Shown here piece by piece: positions 34,073 to 44,800 of a DNA stretch of 64,000 nucleotides. Origin of the DNA: Saprospiraceae bacterium (GTDB lineage Bacteria; Bacteroidota; Bacteroidia; Chitinophagales; Saprospiraceae); assembly GCA_016720635.1 (NCBI GenBank), contig JADKKF010000008.1:43691-107690 (forward strand), written 5' to 3'. Under the pieces are notes generated by a model. It was given only the letters and a program-made list of their open reading frames with translations. It made no database searches and had not been told where the DNA came from. Each line of letters opens with the position of its first letter. Position 1 is the first letter of the stretch. Both the position numbers and the translations under genes were made by a program.

Positions 34073-36040
34073 ATGAAATATAGAATAGCCCTTCAATTTT
34101 TCATATATTTCTCTATTTTTTCTTCGGTTTTAAAAGCACAGACAGATCCAGTTTTATTCAAAGTAGCCAATACGGATGTCATGGCTTCTGAATTTGAATA
34201 TATCTATAAGAAAACGAATGGAAAAAGTGCTGATTTTACGCAAAGTTCACTTAGAGAATACCTTGATCTTTATACAAAATTCAAGATGAAAGTTGCCGCC
34301 GCCAAAGACATGCGGTTGGATACAATTTCAGCTTTGCAAAAAGAACTAGAAGGATACAGAAGACAACTTTCGGAGTCCTATCTTTCTGATAAAGAAGTGA
34401 ATGATAAGCTGGTGGCTGAATTGTATGATAGGTTGAAGCAGGATATTGAAGTTTCTCATATTTTGGTCAAAATAAAAGGAAACACTACCAAAGATTCTTT
34501 AGATGCATTTGATAAAATATCTAAAATCAAAGCAAGATTGGACAAAGGTGAAAGGTGGGAAATACTTTCAAAGGAACTTTCAGAAGACGACAACACAAAG
34601 GCGGGAAGTGGGTACATTGGTTTTTTGACTGCCATTTTGCCTAATGGGTTTTACGCTTTTGAAAATGCAGTGTACAACACACCGATTGGGCAAGTAAGTC
34701 AAGTTACATTGTCACCCATGGGTTATCATCTCGTAAAAATTCTCAATAAGAGAAAGGCTAGAGGAGAGATGGAGGTGTCTCATATCCTAGTTCGTACTAC
34801 GGACAAAGATCCAAATCCAAATGCAAAGGTAAAAGTTGACTCTCTCTATAACCTATTGCGTATGGACAAAATAAACTGGAGCGAAGCAGTTAAAAGCTCT
34901 GAGGATCAAGCTACGATGGGCCGAGATGGTAACCTTGGTATTGTCACCATCAATCGGTATGAGAAGGCATTTGAAGATGCTGTTTTCGCCCTTGCGAAGG
35001 ATGGGGATATTTCTGCGCCGATACAATCTAGGATCGGATGGCATATCATAAAAAGGGTATCAAAAAAAGAATTGGACGATATATCTAAAGTAAAATCAAG
35101 GCTCCAGAATATGATTGGCAATGATAGCCGTATAGAAATAGCTAAGCAAGCCATGATCGATAGATTGCTGAAAGAAGGAAATTATCAAGTTAATAACAGT
35201 AACCTTCAACAGCATATTTCTACTTTTAACGAAGACTTTATGACTTATAAATGGAGACCAACGGTCGGCCTAGAGCCCAAGCCGCTATTTTCTTTAGGTG
35301 GAAAAAATTATTCTACGGCTGATTTTGATGAATTTTTGATGAGAAATCAAAGAAAAAGACTCATGTTGGTGTCTGATTCTTCCAATTCAGTAGTGGCGCA
35401 CAAAATATATAAAGACATGGTTTCTGAGGCTTGTATGAAATATGAGGAGGGAAATCTTGAGAAAAAATATCCTGAATTTAAAGCTTTAATGCGTGAATAT
35501 GAAGAAGGAATCTTACTTTTCGAGATTACCAAGATTAAGGTTTGGGACAAAGCTTCCCAAGATACCATAGGCTTGGAAAAATTTTATGAAGCCAATAAAG
35601 GAAAGTATATGTGGGACGAAAGAGCAAAAGTTCAGACCATCGTAATAAATGCTTTGGATGATAAGGTGATCGCCAAAGCTGTTAAGTACTTTAATGAAAA
35701 TACTTGGGAAAAAACCAATAAAAAACTGAATAAGAAGGACAAACAGTTCATCACTGTCGAGGAAAAAACTGTTGAAAAGTCTAACCCTCAGGAACTTTTT
35801 GGTATGGAGTGGAAGGTGAATGCGCAAGATGCAGTAAAAAAGAATGAAACTTCGAAAACTTCTCATTTTCATAAAATTGCCAGTATAACCCCTAAAACAG
35901 GAAAGACATTGAACGAAGCTCGTGGATATTATATAGCGGATTATCAAGAATACCTAGAAAAAGAGTGGATCAATGAGCTGAAAGAAAAGTATCCGCTTAC
36001 CATCAACGAATCTGTATTTAATTCGATGATAAAGCATTAA
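34073..36040 (+). CDS. Periplasmic peptidylprolyl isomerase with two parvulin domains
   Basis: 655 residues: signal peptide (1-22, ending LKAQ), a SurA-like helical N-domain, then two PpiC/parvulin domains. The first begins VSHILVKIKGN near residue 125 and the second VSHILVRTTDKD near 235. Each ends with the GWHIIKRV or GYHLVKIL type strand. A long C-terminal region (~350-655) has no recognised catalytic motif. It probably assists folding of outer-membrane or secreted proteins in the periplasm, like SurA. It has its own promoter and terminator. Confidence 0.85.
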   Translation: MKYRIALQFFIYFSIFSSVLKAQTDPVLFKVANTDVMASEFEYIYKKTNGKSADFTQSSLREYLDLYTKFKMKVAAAKDMRLDTISALQKELEGYRRQLSESYLSDKEVNDKLVAELYDRLKQDIEVSHILVKIKGNTTKDSLDAFDKISKIKARLDKGERWEILSKELSEDDNTKAGSGYIGFLTAILPNGFYAFENAVYNTPIGQVSQVTLSPMGYHLVKILNKRKARGEMEVSHILVRTTDKDPNPNAKVKVDSLYNLLRMDKINWSEAVKSSEDQATMGRDGNLGIVTINRYEKAFEDAVFALAKDGDISAPIQSRIGWHIIKRVSKKELDDISKVKSRLQNMIGNDSRIEIAKQAMIDRLLKEGNYQVNNSNLQQHISTFNEDFMTYKWRPTVGLEPKPLFSLGGKNYSTADFDEFLMRNQRKRLMLVSDSSNSVVAHKIYKDMVSEACMKYEEGNLEKKYPEFKALMREYEEGILLFEITKIKVWDKASQDTIGLEKFYEANKGKYMWDERAKVQTIVINALDDKVIAKAVKYFNENTWEKTNKKLNKKDKQFITVEEKTVEKSNPQELFGMEWKVNAQDAVKKNETSKTSHFHKIASITPKTGKTLNEARGYYIADYQEYLEKEWINELKEKYPLTINESVFNSMIKH

Positions 36041-36090
36041 AAAGGGGTACGTAAACCTTTAGGAAGTTTTTATAGAGTTATTACATAAAG

Positions 36091-36131
36091 AAAGGTTTGT
36101 TGTGCTTTTGTAAGTATGACAGACCTTTTTT
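36091..36131 (+). terminator. Terminator after the PpiC gene
   Basis: Stem AAAGGTTTGT (36091-36100) / ACAGACCTTT (36119-36128) with one G:T pair, 18-base loop and six T ending at 36131. The rest of the 294-base gap before 36335 shows only the promoter at 36293. Confidence 0.6.
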
Positions 36132-36292
36132 GTTGATATCGGAGAGATGGACTAAGTTGATAGAGTAAGGCGGTCACACAATAGCTTAAACACCTATTTT
36201 TACTATATAAGTCATACGGATTAGAAGAGATTAATACGTTAATATTTTCATAATTTTATATTTGGTAACACTATTGTATTATATTTTAAGTA

Positions 36293-36300
36293 TAGTTTTG
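36293..36300 (+). promoter_or_regulatory. -7 box of the DUF3108 gene
   Basis: TAGTTTTG is a full match, 34 bases before the ATG. A second match, TATATTTG, lies at 36257-36264. Either could be used. Confidence 0.4.
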
Positions 36301-36334
36301 TATGAATCAAAATTGTTAATTTAAAATTAGAAAA

Positions 36335-37177
36335 ATGAATAACTGGCTTGGTATATCACTCTTTGTTTTGAGCTTTTGTTTGAACCCGACGTATCCTAAT
36401 AAAATTGAAACATCCAAAAACTTGTCGCAGGAATCTCGATGTGATGTTCAAAATAGTACATTTCAGGCTGGCGAAGAATTGGTATATAAAGTTTATTATA
36501 ATTGGGGGCTGATATGGCTTTCAGCTGGAGAAGTCGTATTCAAAGTCGAAGATTTGGGCAGCGATTATAAAATTTCAGCACGAGGTTATACCTACAAGTC
36601 TTACGAATGGTTTTTCAAAGTTCAAGATTATTACGAAACCATTATTGATAAGCAAACATTGTTGCCAAAAAGATTTACCCGAGATGTCAGGGAAGGCAAA
36701 TTTACCATGTATAATCAGGTGAAATTTAATCAAGAAGGGAAAACTTGTGAGTCGATAAAAGGTAAAAGTAAAACTGAAACTCAAACCAAAACATTCGATA
36801 TAGAACAGTGCATGCACGATGTACTCTCAGCAATTTATTATACGAGAAATTTTGATTTTAGCCAGATGGGCAATGGTGAAAAATTCCCAGTTAAGGTATT
36901 TTTGGATGATGAAAATTGGAAACTAAATGTAAAATATTTAGGGAATAAGATGAAAAAGGATATTAAGGAGCTCGGAAAATACAATACATTTCACTTCTCC
37001 CCACAGGTCGTAAAAGGTTCCGTTTTTAAAGAATCAGACCAGTTAAATGTGTTCGTTTCAAATGACAAAAATAAAATACCATTGCTCATAGAATCCCCAG
37101 TTTCAGTTGGTTCGATAAAAGTAATTCTGAAAAACTACAAAGGGCTTAAATTTCCGTTGGAGGCTAAATGCCAATAG
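36335..37177 (+). CDS. DUF3108 domain protein, exported
   Basis: 280 residues with an N-terminal hydrophobic signal segment (LGISLFVLSFCL). The block FQAGEELVYKVYYNWGLIWLSAGEVVFKV (residues ~43-71, named by position) is the DUF3108 signature, and the rest is predicted beta-rich. Family members are periplasmic or surface proteins of unknown role. It converges with rlmN, six bases between stops. Confidence 0.8.
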   Translation: MNNWLGISLFVLSFCLNPTYPNKIETSKNLSQESRCDVQNSTFQAGEELVYKVYYNWGLIWLSAGEVVFKVEDLGSDYKISARGYTYKSYEWFFKVQDYYETIIDKQTLLPKRFTRDVREGKFTMYNQVKFNQEGKTCESIKGKSKTETQTKTFDIEQCMHDVLSAIYYTRNFDFSQMGNGEKFPVKVFLDDENWKLNVKYLGNKMKKDIKELGKYNTFHFSPQVVKGSVFKESDQLNVFVSNDKNKIPLLIESPVSVGSIKVILKNYKGLKFPLEAKCQ

Positions 37178-37183
37178 ATTTAT

Positions 37184-38239
37184 TTAAGCTTTATTGGCAA
37201 GCTGACCGCATGCAGCATCAATATCTTTGCCGCGGCTTTTACGCACTGTGACATCTACGCCAAGATTGACCAGAGTTTGCATAAATTGGTTTAATCTATA
37301 TTTGCTTGACTTTTCAAAAGCACCCAAACCAATAGAATTGTACTCAATGATATTAACTTTTACAGGAAATTTACGACATAACTTTGCTAGGAGATTGGCA
37401 TCTTCTATATTGTCATTGAACCCCTCAAAAGCGATATATTCATAGGTAATCCTATTTTTCGTTTTATCATAAAAATAAGTGAGCGCCTCCAATAAAGCCG
37501 CGAGATTGTTGTGCTCATTTATCGGCATGATTGTATTCCTTTTTTCGTCTGATGCCGCGTGTAAAGAAAGAGCCAACTTGCATTTGGTTTGGTCATCGGC
37601 CAGTTTTTTTATCATCTTGGCGATTCCAGCTGTAGAGATTGTTATTCGTCTAGGGGACATCCCAAGACCTACTTTAGGGTGGGTTATTTTTTCTATGCTT
37701 TGCATGACATTCGAATAATTCAGCAAAGGTTCTCCCATGCCCATGTACACGATATTGGTGATGGGATGGCCGTATTTTTCTAGACTTAATTGATTAGAAT
37801 AGACTACTTGATCGTATATCTCTGAATGATCTAAATTGCGGATTCTGCCCATTCTTCCCGTCGCACAAAAACTACAAGTCAAGCTGCAACCCACTTGAGT
37901 AGAAACGCAGACCGTAAATCTTTTGTCATCCGGAACTGGAATCAAAACGGTTTCTATTTTTTCGCCATCATGAAGCGCCAGACGCGACTTTATCGTTCCG
38001 TCTTGACTTATTTGTTGGAAATCTAGGCTAAAATTATTTATAGTATAAAATGAAGAAAGCCACTCCCTGATGGAAAGTGGCAAATTGCTCATTTCTGAAA
38101 AATTTCTTGTTCCTTTAGCCCAAAGCCATTCCAAAATTTGCGTGGCTCTGAATGATGGATGACCTTGTTCTTTTAAGGCTTCCTTCAAAGTTTCTAAATC
38201 TAGGCTTCGGATGTCTTTCTTTATCGGATTATCTAACAT
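37184..38239 (-). CDS. rlmN: 23S rRNA (and tRNA) adenine-C2 methyltransferase RlmN
   Basis: A 351-residue radical-SAM enzyme methylating C2 of A2503 in 23S rRNA and A37 of some tRNAs. The 4Fe-4S motif CxxxCxxC is C118, C122 and C125 in GCSLTCSFCATG. Also visible are YMGMGEPLLNY (~170-180) and the methyl-carrying cysteine region near the C-terminus (RGKDIDAACGQL). The RNA-binding N-domain is complete. Confidence 0.96.
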   Translation of the reverse strand: MLDNPIKKDIRSLDLETLKEALKEQGHPSFRATQILEWLWAKGTRNFSEMSNLPLSIREWLSSFYTINNFSLDFQQISQDGTIKSRLALHDGEKIETVLIPVPDDKRFTVCVSTQVGCSLTCSFCATGRMGRIRNLDHSEIYDQVVYSNQLSLEKYGHPITNIVYMGMGEPLLNYSNVMQSIEKITHPKVGLGMSPRRITISTAGIAKMIKKLADDQTKCKLALSLHAASDEKRNTIMPINEHNNLAALLEALTYFYDKTKNRITYEYIAFEGFNDNIEDANLLAKLCRKFPVKVNIIEYNSIGLGAFEKSSKYRLNQFMQTLVNLGVDVTVRKSRGKDIDAACGQLANKA

Positions 38240-38252
38240 CCCGCAAAGGTAA

Positions 38253-39029
38253 TTAATTTTTTGGCCTAGATGTCGCCCAACCGATTTTAATCGATACTTG
38301 GGTTAAAAAGAGGGGTGAAAATCCTGGGGCACCATTGTTGTTCAATGTCATGTTTTTCTCCCAAGTATTTCCTTTATTTTGGGTATAGTTATATGTATCA
38401 GTAATTGCGCAATAATTATTGGTATAATTCGATCCAGATGTGATGTCTGCAAAGTTCATTGCCAACCCAGTACCTAGTGAAAGGTCATAGAATAAACCAT
38501 TTTTTAAAACACTTTGATAGCCAAACTGAACCATTGCATCGGTTCTTGTATTGGATGTTGAATACAAATTGGCTTCTTTTTCAGTACAGTTGCACACATC
38601 TTGCGGAGTTTCAGCACTGTAAACATTATTGGGAATCAATTGAGTATGGACGTAGTTCAACTTGTTAAGGCCTAACTTTCCACCTAAATAGAATTGTTTG
38701 ATCGTATTGAATGATGATTTATCTGCAAATACTTTTTTGTAAGTCACTGCTAAACCTAAATTTCTGTCAGCCGTGTTCAATTTTGTATTGTTCTTTTTTG
38801 CACTAGCTTCACTATTAGCAAAACTATAGCCATAATAGTAATTAGCTTCAGCAGCAATAGAAGTAGTTCCAAAATTTCTTTGAAATCCAAGATTCAATGC
38901 TTGATTACCTTTGAAATGAGAGCTTAGGTCGGTGAAAATGATGAATTTAGGGTTTGTTGCGATTTCTTGGGCGTTGATGAATAAACTTGAAGTTAAAATT
39001 AAGGCAAACGCCATTAGTACTTTTCTCAT
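38253..39029 (-). CDS. Putative outer-membrane beta-barrel protein
   Basis: 258 residues with a clear signal peptide (MRKVLMAFALILTSSLFINAQ). The mature part is rich in alternating hydrophobic, aromatic and glycine residues (SIAAEANYYYGYSF, FYLGGKLGLNKL, FYDLSLGTGLAMNF) consistent with a small barrel. Two cysteines close together (VCNCTE) may form a loop disulfide. Function is unknown. The 325 bases upstream (39030-39354) are AT-rich and show no gene or clear promoter. Confidence 0.6.
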   Translation of the reverse strand: MRKVLMAFALILTSSLFINAQEIATNPKFIIFTDLSSHFKGNQALNLGFQRNFGTTSIAAEANYYYGYSFANSEASAKKNNTKLNTADRNLGLAVTYKKVFADKSSFNTIKQFYLGGKLGLNKLNYVHTQLIPNNVYSAETPQDVCNCTEKEANLYSTSNTRTDAMVQFGYQSVLKNGLFYDLSLGTGLAMNFADITSGSNYTNNYCAITDTYNYTQNKGNTWEKNMTLNNNGAPGFSPLFLTQVSIKIGWATSRPKN

Positions 39030-39354
39030 TGGGATGTGTTCTATCTATTATTTAAATTTAAAAAAAATTAAGGATATGGGTAAAGATTTTACTGCTGCTT
39101 AGTGTTATTTATACGCTAACTTGACGATTAAGTCACAAAATATAAATAATGTTTTATAGATAAACGAAAGAAAAATCAAAATGTTATACTGCAATAAATA
39201 TTATTTCTTGCAAATGATGAAAAATAATTTGACATGAATCAAAAAACTAAAAATATATAGGAGGTAAATTTGCTAAATAGATTTAATTTACATATTAAAT
39301 ATCGAAAGCCTAATATTTATGTGATTTTAATAAATATTTCTTTTTTTATTATAA

Positions 39355-39388
39355 ATAAAAAAGGGCTACAATTGCTTGCAGCCCCTTT
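39355..39388 (-). terminator. Terminator after hppA
   Basis: On the minus strand GGGCTGCAA / TTGTAGCCC (one G:T pair) with a short GCAA loop, followed by a T run. It lies 21 bases after the hppA stop. Confidence 0.8.
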
Positions 39389-39408
39389 TCAAATCAATAA
39401 TGATTAAA

Positions 39409-41646
39409 TTATTTTATTACGGGTATCGCTTTTGTTGGTTGATAAGTGATTGTCTTTGCTTCTTTTTCAACCTTGATAGAAGTGTGACCATGACCCGCCA
39501 TTTGTCCTAATATAGGTGCAATCGCCAATCCCACTAAACAAGTTAATTTGATGAGAATGTTCATAGATGGTCCAGAAGTATCTTTGAATGGATCTCCAAC
39601 GGTATCACCCGTTACCGCTGCCTTATGAGCTTCAGAGCCTTTGTATTCAATTTTTCCATTAATTTCTACACCTTTTTCAAATGATTTCTTAGCATTGTCC
39701 CAAGCTCCACCAGCATTCGATTGGAAAATAGCCCACATAACACCAGAAACAGTAACACCGGCCATATAACCACCCAAAGATTCAGCTCCCATGATAAATC
39801 CTATTAAGATAGGAGTGATGATGGTTATAGCTCCTGGCATCATCATTTCGCGCAATGCAGCTTGTGTAGATATTTCTACGCAACGGCTGTAATCAGGTTT
39901 TCCTGTTCCGTCCATTATACCTGGTATTTCTCTGAATTGTCTTCTAACTTCGTTCACCATGTCCATAGCGGCTCTTCCCACGGCACTCATCGCGAAGGCT
40001 GAGAATACCACTGGAATCATACCACCTATGAATAAGGCAGCAAGAACTTTTGCATTGAATATATTAATACCATTAATACCTGTAAATGTGACATAGGCTG
40101 CAAATAACGCCAATGCCGTCAAAGCAGCAGATGCAATCGCAAAACCCTTACCAATGGCAGCTGTTGTGTTTCCTACAGAATCTAAAATATCTGTTCGAGA
40201 TCTTACTTCTTTAGGTAGTTCGCTCATTTCTGCGATACCACCAGCATTGTCTGCGATAGGCCCAAAAGCATCGATAGCCAACTGCATGGCTGTTGTAGCC
40301 ATCATACCAGAAGCAGCGATAGCCACACCGTAGAAACCAGAAAGCTCATAAGCACCCCAAATAGCCATAGCAAATAAGATTACGGGCATAGCTGTTGACA
40401 TCATACCCGTTGCAAGACCTGCGATGATATTGGTTGCAGCACCTGTTGCTGATTGTTTTACTATATTCATTACTGGAGTCTTACCAAGACCAGTATAATA
40501 TTCGGTGATAGAGGAAATTAATGCACCTACAGAAAGTCCTATACAGACCGCATAGAATACATTCATTGACGAAACGCTTGTTGGTACAAATTTTCCATCG
40601 TCAAATATATTCATGGTCATAGTTTCAGGCAACATACCTTTTATTACAAAAAATGAAGCAATCAATGTAAGTATGATTGAAGACCAGTTTCCTAGATTTA
40701 ATGCTTTTTGAACACTATTTTCATTGGCACCATCGTCTTTTACGCTTACAAAAAAAGTACCGATGATGGAAAAAATAATGCCAAGTCCTGCTAGAACCAT
40801 TGGAAGTAATATTGGACCCATTCCACCAAAATTATCAGTGATTTGGCCTCCCATGTCGTTGATTACGTAATTTCCTAATACCATTGCAGCCAAAACCGTC
40901 GCAACATAAGAACCAAATAAGTCGGCTCCCATACCCGCAACATCACCTACATTGTCTCCTACGTTGTCAGCTATAGTTGCTGGGTTTCTAGGATCGTCTT
41001 CTGGGATTCCAGCTTCAACTTTTCCTACTAAGTCTGCTCCAACATCAGCCGCTTTGGTATAAATACCGCCTCCTACACGAGCAAACAAAGCGATAGATTC
41101 TGCACCCAAAGAGAAACCAGCCAAGGCTTCTAATATGATTGACATTTGTAAATATCCAGGCCAAACACCGTTGCCCAACCATAGGTATAAAATAGCAAAT
41201 ACAGCACTTAGTCCAAAAACGGCTAATCCAGCTACACCAAGACCCATTACAGCTCCTCCTTTGAAAGATACTTGTAGCGCTTTGGATAAACTAGTTCTAG
41301 CGGCTTGGGTGGTACGTACATTAGCTTTTGTAGCAATTCTCATACCAATATTTCCTGCTGCAGCTGAAAAAACAGCCCCTATGACGAATGCAACAACGAT
41401 AAACCAATGCGATGTCGCGACCATTTGCGATAAAATACCTAAAGCAATACCAGCTATAGCGACAAATATGGCTAAGATTCTATATTCAGCATTTAAAAAA
41501 GCCATTGCTCCTTCTGCTATTGCATTGGCGATTCCGCCCATTTTTGCGTCTCCAGCATCCTGTTTTGTTACCCAAGAACTCAGATATAGCATATATACCA
41601 GTCCGATGATCCCAAATATTGGAATAAAATAAATCAATTGATCCAT
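39409..41646 (-). CDS. hppA: Membrane-bound ion-pumping pyrophosphatase
   Basis: A 745-residue integral membrane protein with about 16 transmembrane segments. It uses pyrophosphate hydrolysis to move H+ or Na+ outward. The substrate motif DVGADLVGKVEAGIPEDDPRNPATIADNVGDNVGD (positions ~203-237) is intact. The site after GNTT is alanine (GNTTAAIGKG), the K+-dependent type, where K+-independent enzymes carry lysine. Whether it pumps Na+ or H+ is not decided from the sequence alone. It has a strong promoter and its own terminator. Confidence 0.95.
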   Translation of the reverse strand: MDQLIYFIPIFGIIGLVYMLYLSSWVTKQDAGDAKMGGIANAIAEGAMAFLNAEYRILAIFVAIAGIALGILSQMVATSHWFIVVAFVIGAVFSAAAGNIGMRIATKANVRTTQAARTSLSKALQVSFKGGAVMGLGVAGLAVFGLSAVFAILYLWLGNGVWPGYLQMSIILEALAGFSLGAESIALFARVGGGIYTKAADVGADLVGKVEAGIPEDDPRNPATIADNVGDNVGDVAGMGADLFGSYVATVLAAMVLGNYVINDMGGQITDNFGGMGPILLPMVLAGLGIIFSIIGTFFVSVKDDGANENSVQKALNLGNWSSIILTLIASFFVIKGMLPETMTMNIFDDGKFVPTSVSSMNVFYAVCIGLSVGALISSITEYYTGLGKTPVMNIVKQSATGAATNIIAGLATGMMSTAMPVILFAMAIWGAYELSGFYGVAIAASGMMATTAMQLAIDAFGPIADNAGGIAEMSELPKEVRSRTDILDSVGNTTAAIGKGFAIASAALTALALFAAYVTFTGINGINIFNAKVLAALFIGGMIPVVFSAFAMSAVGRAAMDMVNEVRRQFREIPGIMDGTGKPDYSRCVEISTQAALREMMMPGAITIITPILIGFIMGAESLGGYMAGVTVSGVMWAIFQSNAGGAWDNAKKSFEKGVEINGKIEYKGSEAHKAAVTGDTVGDPFKDTSGPSMNILIKLTCLVGLAIAPILGQMAGHGHTSIKVEKEAKTITYQPTKAIPVIK

Positions 41647-41744
41647 CTAATGTTTTGTTTTTGTGTTAAAATAATTAAGAATTAAAAGTTAAACAGTCGA
41701 ATATAATGTATTGAAATTATTTGACTTTTCGACTTTAAAGCCCA

Positions 41745-41775
41745 CAAAGATACAGGTGAAATTTTAATTTTTCAA
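41745..41775 (-). promoter_or_regulatory. Promoter of hppA
   Basis: On the minus strand TTG (41773-41775), 20-base spacer, TATCTTTG (41745-41752): full consensus match, with a leader of about 95 bases before the ATG. Confidence 0.7.
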
Positions 41776-41850
41776 ATAAGTTATTCTCAAATATTAGCAC
41801 AGCTATCGCCTTAGGGTAGCATAAATTAAATATTTATAGTATCAGTATCG

Positions 41851-41858
41851 TACCTTTG
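41851..41858 (+). promoter_or_regulatory. -7 box of mfd, deciding its start
   Basis: TACCTTTG, full match. It overlaps a GTG at 41858 that opens the longest frame. Transcription would begin about five to seven bases later, so that GTG cannot be the start if this box is used. Confidence 0.55.
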
Positions 41859-41881
41859 TGGATAAAAGTCGCTTATTATTT

Positions 41882-44800
41882 GTGAATCCCATTGATGAAA
41901 TAATCCAAAAAATTTGGAGTGATAACCACACCAAGGAATTATTAGCTTTTCTTGAAAAAGATGAGCAAAAGTGTATTCAATTGGGTGGACTTGCGGGTTC
42001 TTTTGATGCATTTCTGATGGGATGTATTTATAGGCATATCAAAGGAATTCACTTGATCATCGCCCCCGATAAGGAAAAAGCTGCTTACCTTCAGAATACT
42101 TTATCGAGTATCCTAGAGCCTAAGGTAATACTTTTTTTACCCGATTCATTCAAAAAGCCAGGCTTATTTGCCGAAATTCATTCGAATCAAGTTCTTCAAA
42201 GAACAGAAGTAATCAATAAAATTTCAACTGCAACGGCTTTGGGTGAGATCATCATCACATATCCAGAAGCTTTATTCGAAAAGGTAATCGCTCCAGAGGC
42301 TTTGGCTGAGAATAAAATTCATATTGGCTTAAATGAACCCATCGATATTGGTTTTTTGGTGGAAGTTTTACTGGAATATGGCTTTGAAAGAGCAGATTTT
42401 GTGTATGAACCAGGTCAATTTGCAACTCGAGGGGGCATCATAGATATTTTTTCTTATGGAAATGAATATCCATACAGAGTTGAACTTTTTGACGATACGG
42501 TAGAAAGCATAAGAACTTTTGATCCATCTACGCAGCTTTCTAATAGAAATATCGCGCAGGTAACCATTATCCCAAACGTGCAAACTCAATTCACGGAAGC
42601 CGAAAAAGTTTCATTTTTAAGTTTAATGCCATCCAACACGACCATTTGGCTCTACGAATACGATGCTCTGGTAGATAGATTGCAGATTTGTTTTGAAAAG
42701 GCTGAAGAATATGCCTCCTTGATTAAAAAATTTGATGCCACTGAAATTGCGACTTTAATAAAGGAAAGGGCTTTTATCAGACCTTATGAAATATCTGAGG
42801 CAATTCTAGAAAAGAAATTAATCCTTATGGATGGGCAACATGAAATGCTGCCTGTTGGCCAAAAAATAAATTTTAATATTGGACCACAACCCTCGTTTAA
42901 CAAAAATTTTAACCTACTAATCGAGGATCTTAAAGCCAATTCGAAAGCTAAGATCAACAATTATATTTTTATTGAAAATGCCAAACAAGTTGAAAGATTT
43001 TATGCCATTTTCGAAGATTTAAATGCCAAAATTGATTTTATTCCAGTAATGAAATCGATCCACCACGGTTTTATATCTAAAGATATTCACGTAGCTTGTT
43101 ATACCGATCATCAAATATTCCAACGACATCACTCTTTCAAGCTCAAGCAAGGATTTTCCAAGGACCAAGCATTGAGTGTGAGGCTTTTGAAAGAGTTGCA
43201 GCCTGGTGATTTTGTGACGCATATAGATCACGGGATAGGAAAATATTCAGGTCTTCAAAAAATTGAGGTCAATGGTCAAATGCAAGAGGCGGTGAGATTG
43301 ATATATCAAAACAATGATGTTCTTTATGTCTCCATCATTTCACTGCATAAAATAACAAAATATGTAGGCAGAGAAGGTACAGAGCCTCGTCTTAATAAAT
43401 TGGGCAGCGAATCTTGGAAACTCACCAAGGAAAAATCCAAACGAAAAATTAAGGATATCGCTGGAGAATTGATAAAACTTTACGCTAAAAGAAGGGCATC
43501 GGTAGGTCATGCATTTCCTCCCGATGGATATTTACAAACAGAACTAGAAGCTTCCTTTTTCTATGAGGATACACCAGATCAGTTCCAAGCCACCATTGAT
43601 ACCAAAAGCGATATGGAAAAGGAATATCCAATGGACAGGCTTATTTGTGGCGATGTAGGGTTTGGAAAAACAGAAATAGCCATTCGAGCTGCCTTCAAGG
43701 CTGCTTCTGACGGGAAACAAGTAGCTATATTGGTACCCACTACTATTTTGGCATTGCAGCATTATAAGACTTTTTCAGCGCGGCTTGAACCATTCGCTTG
43801 CACGGTTGAATATGTGAATCGATTTAAATCTGCCAAGCAAAAGAAGGAAATTTTTCAAGCATTGAAGGATGGAAAGATTGATATCGTCATTGGTACTCAC
43901 GCCATCTTGAACAAGGATGTCGGTTTTAAAGACTTAGGTTTGCTTATCATAGATGAGGAGCAAAAATTCGGTGTAGCCTCAAAAGAAAAATTGAGATCCT
44001 TCAAAGTGAACATCGACACCTTGACATTGACTGCTACCCCAATCCCTAGAACCTTGCAGTTTTCACTGATGTCTGCCCGGGATTTAAGCATAATAAGAAC
44101 GCCCCCACCCAATAGACAGCCGATACAAACTGAGATAAAAGTGTTTTCAGATGAGGTGATAAAGGAAGCGATTTATTACGAAGTGGCTCGAGGAGGACAG
44201 GTGTTTTTTGTCCATAATCGGGTCCAATCCCTAATGGATATGTCCGAATTAATCCAGCGGATTTGTCCCGATGTTTCTGTTGTTACAGTTCATGGCCAAA
44301 TGGATCCAGCAGCCATGGAAGCTGCTTTGCTGGATTTTATCGAAGGTCAATTTGACGTGTTGATGTGTACCAATATCATCGAGACAGGTCTGGATATCCC
44401 TAATGTCAATACCATAATTATCAACAATGCCCACCAATTTGGGCTGAGCGATTTGCATCAATTAAGGGGTAGGGTAGGGCGATCAAACAGAAAGGCTTAT
44501 TGTTATTTATTTTGCCCACCTATGTCCGTCTTGACGACAGAATCCAAAAAACGATTGAAAACAATTGAAGAATTCAATGAACTGGGTAGTGGATTTCAAA
44601 TAGCCATGAGAGATTTGGATATAAGGGGTGCAGGAAATCTGCTAGGAGGTGAACAGAGTGGATTTATGGTTGACATAGGCTATGATGCTTACCATAAAAT
44701 CCTAGAGGAGGCGATCTTCGAATTAAAATCGACTGAGTTTAAGGATGTATTCAAGGAAGATTTGTCCAAGAATAGGCAATATATAAAAGAGGTACAAGTC

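Noticed and set aside
39030..39354. AT-rich gap of 325 bases before the barrel protein gene
   Set aside because: Searched by eye for a tRNA, a promoter with full consensus and short frames. Only partial matches were found, so nothing is claimed.
41135..41632. A 165-codon plus-strand frame opposite hppA
   Set aside because: Antisense to a perfectly conserved membrane pyrophosphatase. Long antisense frames are common opposite such hydrophobic coding regions.
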